Source of the DNA: Edaphobacter lichenicola
GTDB lineage: Bacteria > Acidobacteriota > Terriglobia > Terriglobales > Acidobacteriaceae
Assembly (NCBI RefSeq): GCF_014201315.1
Contig: NZ_JACHDY010000001.1
Span: 1,240,001 to 1,304,000, forward strand
DNA length: 64,000 nucleotides
Reading direction: 5' to 3'
Shown: positions 1 to 9,600 of the stretch, in pieces
Layout: the number at the start of each line of letters is the position of its first letter
Numbering within the stretch: the stretch's first letter is position 1
The notes under the pieces: generated by a model
What the model saw: the letters and a program-made list of their open reading frames with translations, nothing else
What the model was told of the DNA's origin: nothing
Database searches by the model: none
Translations under genes and position numbers: made by a program

Positions 1-2
1 AC

Positions 3-2036
3 AGCACCGGCGTCAACTACGATCACGTCTTTTCGCCAACCTTGTTTACCGAGGCACGCTTTGGTGTAGCCCACCTTCGCAACTCAGCGCAACAGTCCGA
101 CTTTGGTACGGACGACGCTAAGAAACTCGGCATCCCCGGCACCAATCTCAGTTCGATCGATAGCGGACAAGTTGCCTTCCAGGTAAGCAACTTCGCCGGC
201 AACGGAGAAAACGGCACCACCAATCCGCTCATCGGCTACTCCCAATCGCTCCCCTGGCTCCGCGCCGAGTCGAACATCGACTTCGCCAACAACTGGACCA
301 AGATCCTTGGCAACCATGCGCTCAAAGCAGGCGTCGACATCCGCCGCATCCGCGACGATCTCCTTCAGGGAAACATCAACGCGGCTGCAGGAACCTTTTA
401 CTTCAGCGAAAACCAGACGTCCACCCCGGGCGCGCTCTCCAAGGGGCAGGCGAACGATATCGCCAGCATTCTCCTTGACACCCCGTATCAGGTAGGTCAG
501 GACACGAACAGTACCTTCCCCGCCTACCGTCAGACCTGGCTCTTCTTCTTTGTCGCCGACAAGTGGCAGGCTACCTCGAAGCTGACCGTCGACGTCGGCC
601 TGCGATATGAACTCTACCCACCCGCCACACCGCGTAAAGCGGGAGGATTTTCCAGCTACAGCCCAGCAACCAATGTGCTGACGATCGCCGGCGTAGCTGG
701 AAATCCCTCGAATATCGGAATGAAGACCGACTACACCAACTTCGCACCCCGGCTCGGCGCCTCCTTTCGCGCCACCGATTCCACGGTCCTCCGAGCCGGA
801 TTCGGCGTCAGCTACGTTCCCTTCGTAGACAACACTTACGCCTACAACTATCCCATCAAGACCAGCACCGACTACACCAATATTCCGACCTATGGTGCCG
901 CCGTACTGGGTTCCACGAATCAAGCACCAGTCAACTTCGTAAGCGGAATCCCACCCACCCCGCCCGTCCCCATCAGTGCCAATGGAACCATCACAGCAAC
1001 CGGCAACACCTTCCTCAACAGCCTTGGCAACCTGTACATCCCGCTCAACTTCAAGAATGCTTACGTCTCCTCCTGGAATGCGGCCATCCAGCAGGCGCTC
1101 CCGCATGACAGCTCTCTCCAGATCGCTTATGTTGCCAACCACGGCACGCGAATTGACTCCTCGCAGAACATCAACGTCCCCAGCGTCTACGGAGAGAGTG
1201 CAGCCTTCGATCCGTTGAACATAGCCTTTGGAAAGACCGCCTCCGTGACTCAATTCTTTCTGGGCTACTCCTCCAACTACCAATCGCTGCAAGTACAATT
1301 CACTCGCCGATTCACCCACGGCATAGCCTATGGCTCAGCCTTTACCTGGGGCAAGGCGCAAAACTATGTGACCACCCCACAAGATGGAGCCCTGCTCTTC
1401 TACAGCGGCGACCGCCGTCGCAACTACGCCCTTGCGGACTTCGACCGCAGGCTCAACTTCTCCCAGACTCTCACCTGGGAGCTGCCGGCCGGCAGGAATC
1501 ACAAGTACTTCAACTCAGGCATCGGCTCCTACGTACTGGGTGGCTGGAAGACCTCGGTCATCCTATCGGCGGTCTCCGGCCTGCCATTTACCCTCACAAC
1601 CACAAGCGCGACCCCCGGTACAACCCAGACCGTCGATCAGGTTGCCCCCTTCCACGTCCTGCATCACCACAGCAACCCTAGCGGTAGTACACAATGGTTC
1701 GATCCAACCAGCTTCAGCGTCAGCAGACTCACTGGTTGCGTATCCCCCGGTCCGTGCGTCGTTGGAAACACGCAACGAAATCAGTTCCGCGGCCCCGGCT
1801 ACTTCTCAGACAACCTGTCGCTCTTCAAAAGCTTTCCCATCTTCCGCGAGTCGTCTCTCGAGGCTCGCTTCGATGCCTTCAACCTGACCAACACACCCGC
1901 CTTCGGTCTGCCCGGAACCACCTTCGGCTCCAGTTCGTTTGGCGTCATCAGTACAACCCTCGGCAGTGGCGTCGGCAATGTCAACGGCGTCGGCGGCCCA
2001 CGTGTCCTTCAGGCGGCAGTCAAGATCGCCTTCTAA
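3..2036 (+). CDS. TonB-dependent receptor, C-terminal part (5' end outside window)
   Basis: The reading frame is open from the first bases of the window, so the gene begins upstream and only about 677 residues of the outer-membrane beta-barrel are visible. Barrel features include alternating aromatic strands (for example a TWLFFFVADKWQ stretch followed by LTVDVGLRYELYP, typical of Oar-like acidobacterial receptors) and a C-terminus ending in AAVKIAF with the terminal phenylalanine expected for barrel insertion. The N-terminal signal, carboxypeptidase-regulatory-like domain and plug must lie off the left edge. It probably imports oligosaccharides for the exported sugar enzymes that follow, but the substrate cannot be read from the sequence. 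A TTG at 42 is merely the first start-like codon and is not believed to be the start. Confidence 0.9.
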   Translation, partial: STGVNYDHVFSPTLFTEARFGVAHLRNSAQQSDFGTDDAKKLGIPGTNLSSIDSGQVAFQVSNFAGNGENGTTNPLIGYSQSLPWLRAESNIDFANNWTKILGNHALKAGVDIRRIRDDLLQGNINAAAGTFYFSENQTSTPGALSKGQANDIASILLDTPYQVGQDTNSTFPAYRQTWLFFFVADKWQATSKLTVDVGLRYELYPPATPRKAGGFSSYSPATNVLTIAGVAGNPSNIGMKTDYTNFAPRLGASFRATDSTVLRAGFGVSYVPFVDNTYAYNYPIKTSTDYTNIPTYGAAVLGSTNQAPVNFVSGIPPTPPVPISANGTITATGNTFLNSLGNLYIPLNFKNAYVSSWNAAIQQALPHDSSLQIAYVANHGTRIDSSQNINVPSVYGESAAFDPLNIAFGKTASVTQFFLGYSSNYQSLQVQFTRRFTHGIAYGSAFTWGKAQNYVTTPQDGALLFYSGDRRRNYALADFDRRLNFSQTLTWELPAGRNHKYFNSGIGSYVLGGWKTSVILSAVSGLPFTLTTTSATPGTTQTVDQVAPFHVLHHHSNPSGSTQWFDPTSFSVSRLTGCVSPGPCVVGNTQRNQFRGPGYFSDNLSLFKSFPIFRESSLEARFDAFNLTNTPAFGLPGTTFGSSSFGVISTTLGSGVGNVNGVGGPRVLQAAVKIAF

Positions 2037-2043
2037 CCAGGAA

Positions 2044-2080
2044 GAGAAGTCCCGGTACCTCTCGCCGGGACTTCTCTCCT
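2044..2080 (+). terminator. Intrinsic terminator-like hairpin after the receptor gene
   Basis: A perfect 12-bp stem (2044-2055 with 2065-2076) and a 9-nt loop lie 8 nt after the stop codon, followed by a short pyrimidine run. It probably ends the receptor transcript and separates it from the isomerase gene. Confidence 0.7.
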
Positions 2081-2227
2081 TGCTTCCAGATCTACCTTCG
2101 AGATTCGGCACGAGAGCTTCGCATCGTTGACCTCAAGAACGATGCAACTAATTAGCCAACGGATCGTCTAAAGTCCCTGTTCTCGCATCCTGCCAAAATG
2201 GCAAATAAGAAAGAGGAGTTCAAAATC

Positions 2228-3193
2228 ATGAAGAGTGTTTCCAGGCGACAGTTCATAGGGGGTTCGGCTGGCTTAGCCGCATCGCTCTCTTTGCCTATGC
2301 GCGCATGGGCCGCAACTTCGCCCTTCAAAATCGCCGTCATCTCCGACGAAATCTCTCAGGACTTCGATCACGCCTGCTCGGTCATCGCGAACGACTTCGG
2401 CCTCCACTACGTCGAGCTGCGCGAGATGTGGGGCAAGAACCTTCAGGCCTCCTCCGACGCCGAGATCGCCGAAGCACTCAAGATCCTCGCCAAATACAAC
2501 CTCCAGGTCACTGACATCGCCAGCCCGCTCTTCAAAGTGGACTGGCCCGGAGCCCCCAAATCGCAGTACAGCTCCAAAGAAGATCTTCACGGTGCCGCCG
2601 AGTCCGCCTACAAGCAACAGGACGAAGTCCTCGCCCGTTCCATCTCCCTCGCCAAACAATTCAAGACCGACAAGATCCGCTGCTTCGACTTCTGGCGTCT
2701 CGATGACGTAGCTCCCTACCGCGCAGCCATCAACGAGAAACTCCGCTCCACCGCTGAAGTCACCGGCAAACAAGGAATCCTCTTAGTCATCGAAAACGAG
2801 TTCGCCTGCAACACCGCCACCGGCCGCGAAGCAGCCAAGACCCTCGAAGCCGTACAATCCCCGCACTTCGTCCTCAACTGGGACGCGGGAAACGCCGTCA
2901 TGCGCGGCGAGCTCGACGCCTTCCCCGGCGGCTGGGACGCTCTCCCCAAAAATCGCATCCACCACTGCCACTGCAAGAACGCCGTCAAGGACGACACCGG
3001 AAAGATCGTCTGGTCGCCAGTAGACAAAGGCTTCGTCGATTGGACCGCACAGTTCCGCGCCCTCAAGCAGTCCGGCTACCGCGATGCCGTCAGCCTCGAA
3101 ACCCACTGGCGCGGAGCAGGCACGCCCGAAGCCTCCACGCGAATCAGTTGGGCCGGCATGAAGCAGTGCCTGATCAACTCAGGAACCTTCTAG
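2228..3193 (+). CDS. Tat-exported sugar phosphate isomerase/epimerase-like TIM-barrel protein
   Basis: This 321-residue protein belongs to the AP endonuclease 2/xylose isomerase-like TIM-barrel superfamily. The ATG at 2228 is chosen because AGGAG lies 9 nt upstream and the protein then opens with a twin-arginine signal (SRRQF followed by a hydrophobic AGLAASL stretch, cleavage near AWA-A). An upstream ATG at 2198 would bury the signal. Likely metal ligands are the glutamate of VIENEF, the aspartate of NWDAGNA, the histidine of HCHCKN and the glutamate of SLETHW. It is followed by a Gfo/Idh/MocA oxidoreductase and a second isomerase. In such clusters these enzymes often handle oxidised (3-keto) sugars in the periplasm; that role is inferred. 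Confidence 0.85.
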   Translation: MKSVSRRQFIGGSAGLAASLSLPMRAWAATSPFKIAVISDEISQDFDHACSVIANDFGLHYVELREMWGKNLQASSDAEIAEALKILAKYNLQVTDIASPLFKVDWPGAPKSQYSSKEDLHGAAESAYKQQDEVLARSISLAKQFKTDKIRCFDFWRLDDVAPYRAAINEKLRSTAEVTGKQGILLVIENEFACNTATGREAAKTLEAVQSPHFVLNWDAGNAVMRGELDAFPGGWDALPKNRIHHCHCKNAVKDDTGKIVWSPVDKGFVDWTAQFRALKQSGYRDAVSLETHWRGAGTPEASTRISWAGMKQCLINSGTF

Positions 3194-3240
3194 TGCTTCC
3201 ATTTACAGCGCCGTCATCCTGAACCACTTTCACCTTATGC

Positions 3241-3312
3241 CGTCATCCTGAGCGAAGTTGCTCGCGCACTTTGCGAGCAACGCAGTCGAAGGATCCCTGT
3301 ATTTCGCTTTTG
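3241..3312 (+). repeat. Dispersed hairpin repeat, copy 1 (CGTCATCCTGAGC subtype)
   Basis: The unit opens with CGTCATCCTGAGCGAAG, has a perfect 9-bp hairpin (3257-3265 with 3273-3281), then CGCAGTCGAAGGATCCCTG and an ATTTCGCTTTTG tail. A nearly identical unit is at 34943-35017; relatives are at 28778-28860 and 39365-39441. A short fragment of the same head is at about 3211. It lies in the gap before the oxidoreductase gene. Confidence 0.85.
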
Positions 3313-3364
3313 TCTCTCAACACTAGGCAAGCATCCTGCCTCAATCTCCTAAGGAGGAAAAACA

Positions 3365-4684
3365 ATGATCACCAGACGAGAGTTTCTCGACACACTGGCA
3401 GTAGGAGCAGCGGGCCTCGCTGTCGCGTCAACCGCAAAGAGTTACGCGCAGATCCTCGGCTCCAACGACCGCCTCAACTTCGCCGTCATCGGCGTTCGCA
3501 GCCGCGCCTACGCTCACCTCTCCGCCCTCAAGGCGAACAAGAAAGATGCCCGCATCACCTACGTCTGCGACGTGGACAGCAACACGCTGAAGAAGTTCGC
3601 CGACGACACGCAAAAAGAGATGGGCGAAGCCCCCACTGCCGAAAAAGACTTCCGCCACATCCTCCAGCTGAAGGACGTCGACGCCATCACCATCGCAGCG
3701 CCCGACCACTGGCACACCCCCATGGCCATCGCCGGACTGCAAGCCGGCAAGCACGTCTACGTCGAAAAGCCCTGCAGCCACAACCCTGCCGAAGGCGCGC
3801 TCCTCGTCCAGGCCCAGCAGAAGTACGGAAAGCTCGTCCAGATGGGCACGCAGCAGCGCTCCTCCCCCCACACCATCGAGATCGTCGACAAGATTCACAA
3901 CGGCCTCATCGGTCGCGCCTACTTCGCAAAAGCCTGGTACAGCAATGTAAGAAAATCAATCGGCACCGGCAAGGAAGCACCCGTCCCGCCGCAGCTCGAC
4001 TGGGACCTCTGGCAGGGCCCGGCACCGCGCCGCGCCTACACCGACAACATCCAACCCTACAACTGGCACTGGTTCAGAACCTACGGCACCGGCGAAACCC
4101 TCAACAACGGCACCCACGAGGTCGACGTCTGCCGCTGGGCGCTCGGCGTCGACTTTCCCGACCGCGTCACCTCATCCGGCGGACGCTATCAGTTCAAGGA
4201 CGACTGGCAGTTCTACGACACCCTCGTCACCAGCTTCTACTACCCCGACAAGATGATCACTTGGGAGGGCAAGAGCTGCCAGGGCATGAAGTACTACAAC
4301 CGCGACCGTGGTTCAGCCATCATGGGAACCACCGGCACCGTCCTCGTCGACCGCGACGGATACGAGATCTACGACCTCAAAGGAAACAAGACCAGCGAGT
4401 TCACCACCGGCCAAGAGACCTCCTCCTCCGATCTCACCGGCCGCGACTCCATGACCGACGCTCACTTCGCGAACTTCATCGCCGGAGTCCGCAAGGGAGA
4501 AAAACTCAACGCTCCCGTCTCCATCGGAAACGTCGCAGTCACCATGCTTCAACTCTCCAACGTCGCCTGGGAGGTCAATCGCGAGCTCCAACTCGACAAC
4601 TCCGATGGCAAGGTGCTCCACGACTCCGAAGCCATGAAGATGTGGGGCCGCGACTACGAAAAAGGCTGGGCGCCCCACGTCTAG
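3365..4684 (+). CDS. Tat-exported Gfo/Idh/MocA family oxidoreductase
   Basis: This 439-residue NAD(P)-dependent sugar dehydrogenase-like protein starts at an ATG with a strong AAGGAGG at about 8 nt. A Tat signal (TRREFLDTLAVGAAGLAVAS) precedes the Rossmann region, LNFAVIGVRSRAYAH, where the usual GxGxxG is degenerate. The conserved EKPCSHNP segment carries the catalytic-region lysine near residue 133. The C-terminal half contains DWDLWQGPAPRRAY and the histidine-rich GTHEVDVCRWALGVD seen in secreted acidobacterial and planctomycete members. It lies between two isomerase-like genes in the same direction and probably works with them on a sugar in the periplasm. The substrate is unknown. Confidence 0.88.
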   Translation: MITRREFLDTLAVGAAGLAVASTAKSYAQILGSNDRLNFAVIGVRSRAYAHLSALKANKKDARITYVCDVDSNTLKKFADDTQKEMGEAPTAEKDFRHILQLKDVDAITIAAPDHWHTPMAIAGLQAGKHVYVEKPCSHNPAEGALLVQAQQKYGKLVQMGTQQRSSPHTIEIVDKIHNGLIGRAYFAKAWYSNVRKSIGTGKEAPVPPQLDWDLWQGPAPRRAYTDNIQPYNWHWFRTYGTGETLNNGTHEVDVCRWALGVDFPDRVTSSGGRYQFKDDWQFYDTLVTSFYYPDKMITWEGKSCQGMKYYNRDRGSAIMGTTGTVLVDRDGYEIYDLKGNKTSEFTTGQETSSSDLTGRDSMTDAHFANFIAGVRKGEKLNAPVSIGNVAVTMLQLSNVAWEVNRELQLDNSDGKVLHDSEAMKMWGRDYEKGWAPHV

Positions 4685-4841
4685 ACCTCACAACACGTGA
4701 TGCCGACTGCTGTCGATCGCCAGTCCGCATCACGTTGCTCCAAATCTGCCGGGGCCGTCTCATCCATAAAAGATTCAAACACCAGCCGGCGGAGCCATCA
4801 CAACACAAACAAACCCCAGGAAAGCGCGAGTCCGACCTCTC

Positions 4842-5720
4842 ATGACCAATACGCTCTCACGTCGCAGCTTCGTCCAATCCGGCGCTCTCCTCGCGGCGGC
4901 AGGAATCACCTCCAACGCCCTTCCGTCCCTGGCGCTGCAGCCCTCGCACGTCACCGGAGCGCCGTCACCCATCCAACTCGGCCTCGCCAGCTACACCTTC
5001 CGCAACTTCACCCGAGCCCAGATGATCGGCTTCATGAAGCAGCTCAACATCACCGACCTCAACGTCAAGGACATCAAAGACCATCTCCCGATCGACCCCA
5101 CCGAAGAGGCCAAGGCCCTCGCAGACTACACCGCCGCCGGCATCAAGCTCCGCGCCGCCGGAGCCATCTACTTTCCCAAAGACGACGACGCCGACATCCG
5201 CAGCAAGTTCGAGTACTGCAAGCGCGCCGGAATCTCCCTCATCGTCGCCGGCGACCCCTCCCCCGAAACCCTCCCCCGCGTAGAAAAATTCGTCAAGGAA
5301 TACGACATCCGCATCGCCATCCACAACCACGGCCCCGAAGACAAGCTCTGGCACTCCCCCCTCGACATCCTCAAAGCCGTCAAAAACATGGACCCCCGCA
5401 TCGGCTGCTGCATCGACGTCGGCCACACCGTCCGTGCCGGCACCGACGTCGTCCAGGCCATCCACGAAGTCGGCCCCCGCCTCTTCGACGTCCACATGAA
5501 GGACCTCACCAACTTCGACAGCAAAGAGAGCCAGGTAGCCGTCGGCGACGGAATCATGCCCGTCAGAGGCATCTTCGAGGCCCTCATCAAAACCAAATAC
5601 AAAGGCTTCGTCGACCTCGAGTACGAAGTCCACGCCGACGACCCCATGCCAGGAGTCATCGCCAGCTTCTCCTACATGCGAGGAGTCCTGGCAGGAATGG
5701 GATATCTAACCCACGGCTGA
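4842..5720 (+). CDS. Tat-exported sugar phosphate isomerase/epimerase-like protein
   Basis: This 292-residue protein is a second xylose-isomerase-like TIM barrel. It begins with a twin-arginine signal (SRRSFVQSGALLAAAGI). Core barrel motifs include IAIHNHGPEDK, GCCIDVGHTVRAGTD, FDVHMKDLTNF and FVDLEYEVHADDP, which provide the histidine, aspartate and glutamate residues usual for divalent metal binding. It lies 157 bp after the oxidoreductase and is not a close copy of the 2228 gene, so it likely acts on a different intermediate. A hydroxypyruvate- or 3-keto-sugar-isomerase-like role is possible but inferred. Confidence 0.85.
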   Translation: MTNTLSRRSFVQSGALLAAAGITSNALPSLALQPSHVTGAPSPIQLGLASYTFRNFTRAQMIGFMKQLNITDLNVKDIKDHLPIDPTEEAKALADYTAAGIKLRAAGAIYFPKDDDADIRSKFEYCKRAGISLIVAGDPSPETLPRVEKFVKEYDIRIAIHNHGPEDKLWHSPLDILKAVKNMDPRIGCCIDVGHTVRAGTDVVQAIHEVGPRLFDVHMKDLTNFDSKESQVAVGDGIMPVRGIFEALIKTKYKGFVDLEYEVHADDPMPGVIASFSYMRGVLAGMGYLTHG

Positions 5721-5770
5721 TCCCACTCTATCTTCTCTGCGAACCCCGCCGTCTCCAAGTCGCCCGGATG

Positions 5771-5819
5771 CAAATCTCCTGCCGCAAATCTCCTGCCCGC
5801 AATGTCATCGTGGGCAGGA
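5771..5819 (+). other. Direct repeat and hairpin in the 5721-5967 intergenic region
   Basis: CAAATCTCCTGC occurs twice in tandem (from about 5771 and 5786). The second copy runs into a hairpin with a 10-bp stem (5791-5800 with 5810-5819, one G-T pair). TCCTGCC recurs just downstream. No T-run follows, so it may be a leader structure of the STAS gene or a weak terminator. No gene was found in this gap. Confidence 0.4.
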
Positions 5820-5967
5820 GGATGTTATCCTGCCGCAGGCTGGCACGGTGGAGCTTTCGCTGCTGCCGATCGACTTGACCATCGACTTAACCGGCGGCAG
5901 ACCATCGACAGTCGCTCTCAGGATGGGCCGATCCACCCAGCAGTTGTCGAGAAGAAGGAGCAGCATT

Positions 5968-6321
5968 TTGAACACGCTTGAGATCAAGATCATGAAGTAC
6001 GGAGAGATCGAAGCGGTCGAACTGAGCGGTGCCCTCGTCCTCGGCACTCCGGTCAACAACCTGCGGCAAAAAATCGACAACCTCACCGCTCACGGTGCAA
6101 ACCAGTTCGTCTTCAATCTCACAGGAATCACCCGCATGGACTCAAGCGGCATCGGCCTTCTGGTCATGATCATGAGTTCGACCAAGGAAGCGGGCGGAGC
6201 CTTGAAGCTTGTCAATCCATCCAAGCAGGTAACGCAGACCCTGAAGATGTGCAATCTCTTACCACTCTTCGAGATCTTCTCCGAAGAACAGGAAGCCATT
6301 TCCTCCTTCGCAAAATCCTGA
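5968..6321 (+). CDS. STAS-domain anti-sigma factor antagonist
   Basis: This 117-residue protein is a single STAS domain of the SpoIIAA/RsbV type. The conserved MDSSGIGLLV segment carries the serine (about residue 59) that is phosphorylated by the partner kinase in this family. The TTG at 5968 is chosen because AAGGAG lies 7 nt upstream and the length then matches the family; reading from the upstream ATG at 5848 adds an unrelated 40-residue tail. No anti-sigma kinase is adjacent. The PP2C/HAMP phosphatase at 47057-49309 is of the class that dephosphorylates such antagonists, but a link is speculative. Confidence 0.85.
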   Translation: MNTLEIKIMKYGEIEAVELSGALVLGTPVNNLRQKIDNLTAHGANQFVFNLTGITRMDSSGIGLLVMIMSSTKEAGGALKLVNPSKQVTQTLKMCNLLPLFEIFSEEQEAISSFAKS

Positions 6322-6479
6322 ACACGCGAAATCCTGAATACCAGAAGCGCATCCAAGAATCTGCTCTCCAACCGCAGGTCTCCAACTCCTCCTGCTCTGT
6401 CACCGGCAGCACCCAAATGCGCTAGTCAAGTACTGCTTCCAGAGATGTTGATCCGCCCGTAAGAATCAACTTCCCAACC

Positions 6480-6509
6480 TTGACAGTCTTTTGCCGTGAC
6501 GCGCATAGT
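6480..6509 (+). promoter_or_regulatory. Putative sigma-70 promoter for the TonB-dependent receptor
   Basis: TTGACA at 6480-6485 is followed after 18 nt by CATAGT at 6504-6509, about 100 nt before the receptor start. The -35 is perfect, the -10 is weak. Confidence 0.4.
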
Positions 6510-6606
6510 CTTACCGGTCAAACGTTTGCCTAGCCATATCCCTGTCCACAAAAGGACGCTCCCCTATGGCGGCAGATCCCCAGACGTTTCCCATCAGGAG
6601 GCCATC

Positions 6607-9600
6607 ATGCAACACTTTCGTTCTAGCAGCATCGCTCCTCTCACGAGGCTCCGGCACTCTCTGCTCGGCCCAACATTGCTCGCCATCCTCTTCAGCCTGT
6701 GCGCGGTCACCGCTCACGCACAATTCCGCGCATCGATCCAGGGAACCGTCAGCGATACCGAAGGTGCCGTCATTCCGGGAGCAACCCTGACCCTCACCGA
6801 TACCGACACAAACCACGTCATAACCGCCATCTCCAACGACAGCGGCACCTACAACTTCAACGCCCTCCCCCCAGACCACTTCAACCTCACCGTCGACGCA
6901 AAGGGATTCAAGCAGCAACTCATCCAGAACGTGCACATCATTCCCGAGCAATCCAATTCTGTCAATGTGACACTGTCGTTGGGTGAGGCAACAACGAGCG
7001 TCACCGTCTCCGGCGATGCCCTTCCCGCACTCGACACCGAGACCGCATCGATCAGCGGAACCGTAGACAGCAACCAGATCCAGCATCTCCCCTCCACCGG
7101 CCGCGACGTCTTCCAGCTTGTGCAACTCGCGCCCGGCGTCTTCGGCGACGGCGCACAGTCTTCAAACCCGGGCAATGCCAACCAGCTTCCTGGAACCCAG
7201 GGCCCCGGCGGCGCCAATCGAGCGAACGGCATCTTCCAAACCGAAAACGGCCCCCAGGCCAATGCCAACGGAGGCCAGTACGAGACCAACGGAATTCAGA
7301 TCGACGGCATCAGCACCGTCAGCGCAGTCTGGGGCGGAACTTCTGTCATCACTCCCTCCGAAGACTCCGTCGGCAACGTCAAAGTCCTCTCGAACGGTTA
7401 TGACGCCGAGAACGGCCGCTTCAGCGGCGCTCAAATCCAGGTCACCTCGAAGACCGGCAGCAATCAATACCACGGCAGCGCCTTCTTCCGCGCCAGCCGG
7501 CCCGGCCTCAATGCCTACCAGCGCTATAACGGCGCAGGCACCTTTCAACCTGGAACCCCGGACGAGCGCGGCCTTTTGCGAGACAGCGAAAGGGCAAACC
7601 AGATCGGCGGAAGCGTTGGCGGCCCTATTCTCCACGATAAGCTCTTCGCCTTCTTCGCCTACGAAACCCAGCGTAATAACTCGCAGACGCCGGGTACCGG
7701 CTGGTACGAAACTGCCGCCTTTCAAGCCCTCGCCCCTGCAAACAGCATCTCAAAGACATACCTCAGCTTCCCGGGCTCTCTAGTCTCGTCTTCGTCGCTC
7801 ATCAATCAAACCTGCGTCAACGCCGGCCTGACCGAGGGTGTCAACTGCGTCACCATTCCCGGTCAAGGTCTCAACATCGGTTCGCCCCTCAATCAGCCTC
7901 TAGGAACCCAGGATCTAACCTGGAAGAGCACCACCAACCCCGGCGTTGGCGGAGGCCTCTCGAACGTACCCGACATCGCCTTCTACAACACGGTGAACCC
8001 CAGCACCCAAACCGCCAGCCAGTACAACGGGCGTCTCGACGCCAACATCACCAAGAAAGACCACGCGGCCTTTGCCGTCTACTGGGTCCCTCTCGTCACG
8101 ACCAACTACAACAGTTCGGTCCGCGCATACAATCTTTTCAATCGCAAGCAGAACAACGAAGCATATTCCGTCATCTGGAACCACATCTTCTCGCCGACCT
8201 TCCTCAACGAAGCTCGCGCCAACGACGCCGGCTATCGCTTTAACGAGGTCACCTCTAACCCGCAGGCGCCCTTCGGTCTGCCGCTATCGATCGTCGACAA
8301 TCTTGGCAGTATCAGCCTTGGCACATTCGGAGCCGGTGGCCCCGGCGATCTCAATCAACACACCTTCACCTATAAAGACATCGCCACCAAGATCGCCGCC
8401 AACCACACCATCAAATTCGGCGGCGAAGTAACCCGGCTCTATTACCTCAACAACAACGTCGGCGCGGCCCGCCCAATCTACTCCTTCTACAACATCTGGG
8501 ACTTTCTCAACGACGCTCCGCATAGAGAAGACGGCAGCTTCAATCCTGCAACCGGTACACCCTCCGCAAACCGCCAGGACACTCGCGAAGACTTCTACGG
8601 CTTCTTCCTTCAAGACGACTGGAAGGCTCGCCCAAATCTGACCCTCAATGTAGGCCTTCGCTACTCGTACTTTGGCCCATTCTCCTCCAAGGAAAACAAC
8701 CTCGGCGTCGTCGTGCTCGGCGGCGGTGCCAGCACCTACACCGACCTCACTATCCGGCATGGAGGCAACCTCACCAAAGCGCAAAAAGGAAACTTCGGTC
8801 CTGAGTTTGGCTTCGCTTTCAGTCCTGATATGTTTCATGGCAAGGCTGTCTTCCGCGGAGGCTATGGTCTCAACTACAACCAGACAGAGATCTCAATCTC
8901 CGGCAACTCCGGCAACAACCCACCCGGCATTCTGGGCGTCAGCTATGCCAGCGGCAGCCCCACCGCCATCGATCCGCGAATCGTCTACGGCATCGCCGCC
9001 GATCCCAAATCGCTCTTCGGCTATCCGCCAAACCCAAACGCCATCGGAGGCTTCAACTCCGTAAACCTCCCCATCTCTGGAGGAGCCTTCCTCTATGCGT
9101 TCCAGGCCAACCAGCCCACCATCTACACCCAGCACTTCTCCCTCGACACCCAGATAGATCTCGGCCACCAGTTCGTCGCCACCGTCGGCTACCAGGGAAG
9201 CACGACCAAGCATCTCATCGTTCAATCCTTCCTCTACGTCAACGCATTTGCAGCGGGACAAGCACAAAACCCCCTCGTGCAGAACATCGACGAGTATGCA
9301 AACACCGGCAACTCAAACAACAACTCTCTGCTGCTGGGCTTCAAGCACCAGATGTCTCACCAGTTCATGTTCGACGCGGAGTTCAACTACGCGAAGACGA
9401 TGGACACCGGCTCCGGTCCCTTCTTTCAGAATCAATATCCTTACCTGCCTTACCTCGCATACGGCCGTTCCGACTTCAACTACGGCAAAGCGTTCAAGCT
9501 ATACGGCCTCTGGCAGCCAAAGTTCTTCCACGGCAATGCACTGCTATCCAAAGTAGCGGATGGCTGGTCCCTCAGCGGCATCTTCAACCTGCACACCGGC

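Noticed and set aside
3271-4845. Long arginine/histidine-rich forward open frame of 524 codons
   Set aside because: It lies over the Gfo/Idh/MocA gene in another frame; its composition is that of a shadow frame in C-rich coding DNA.
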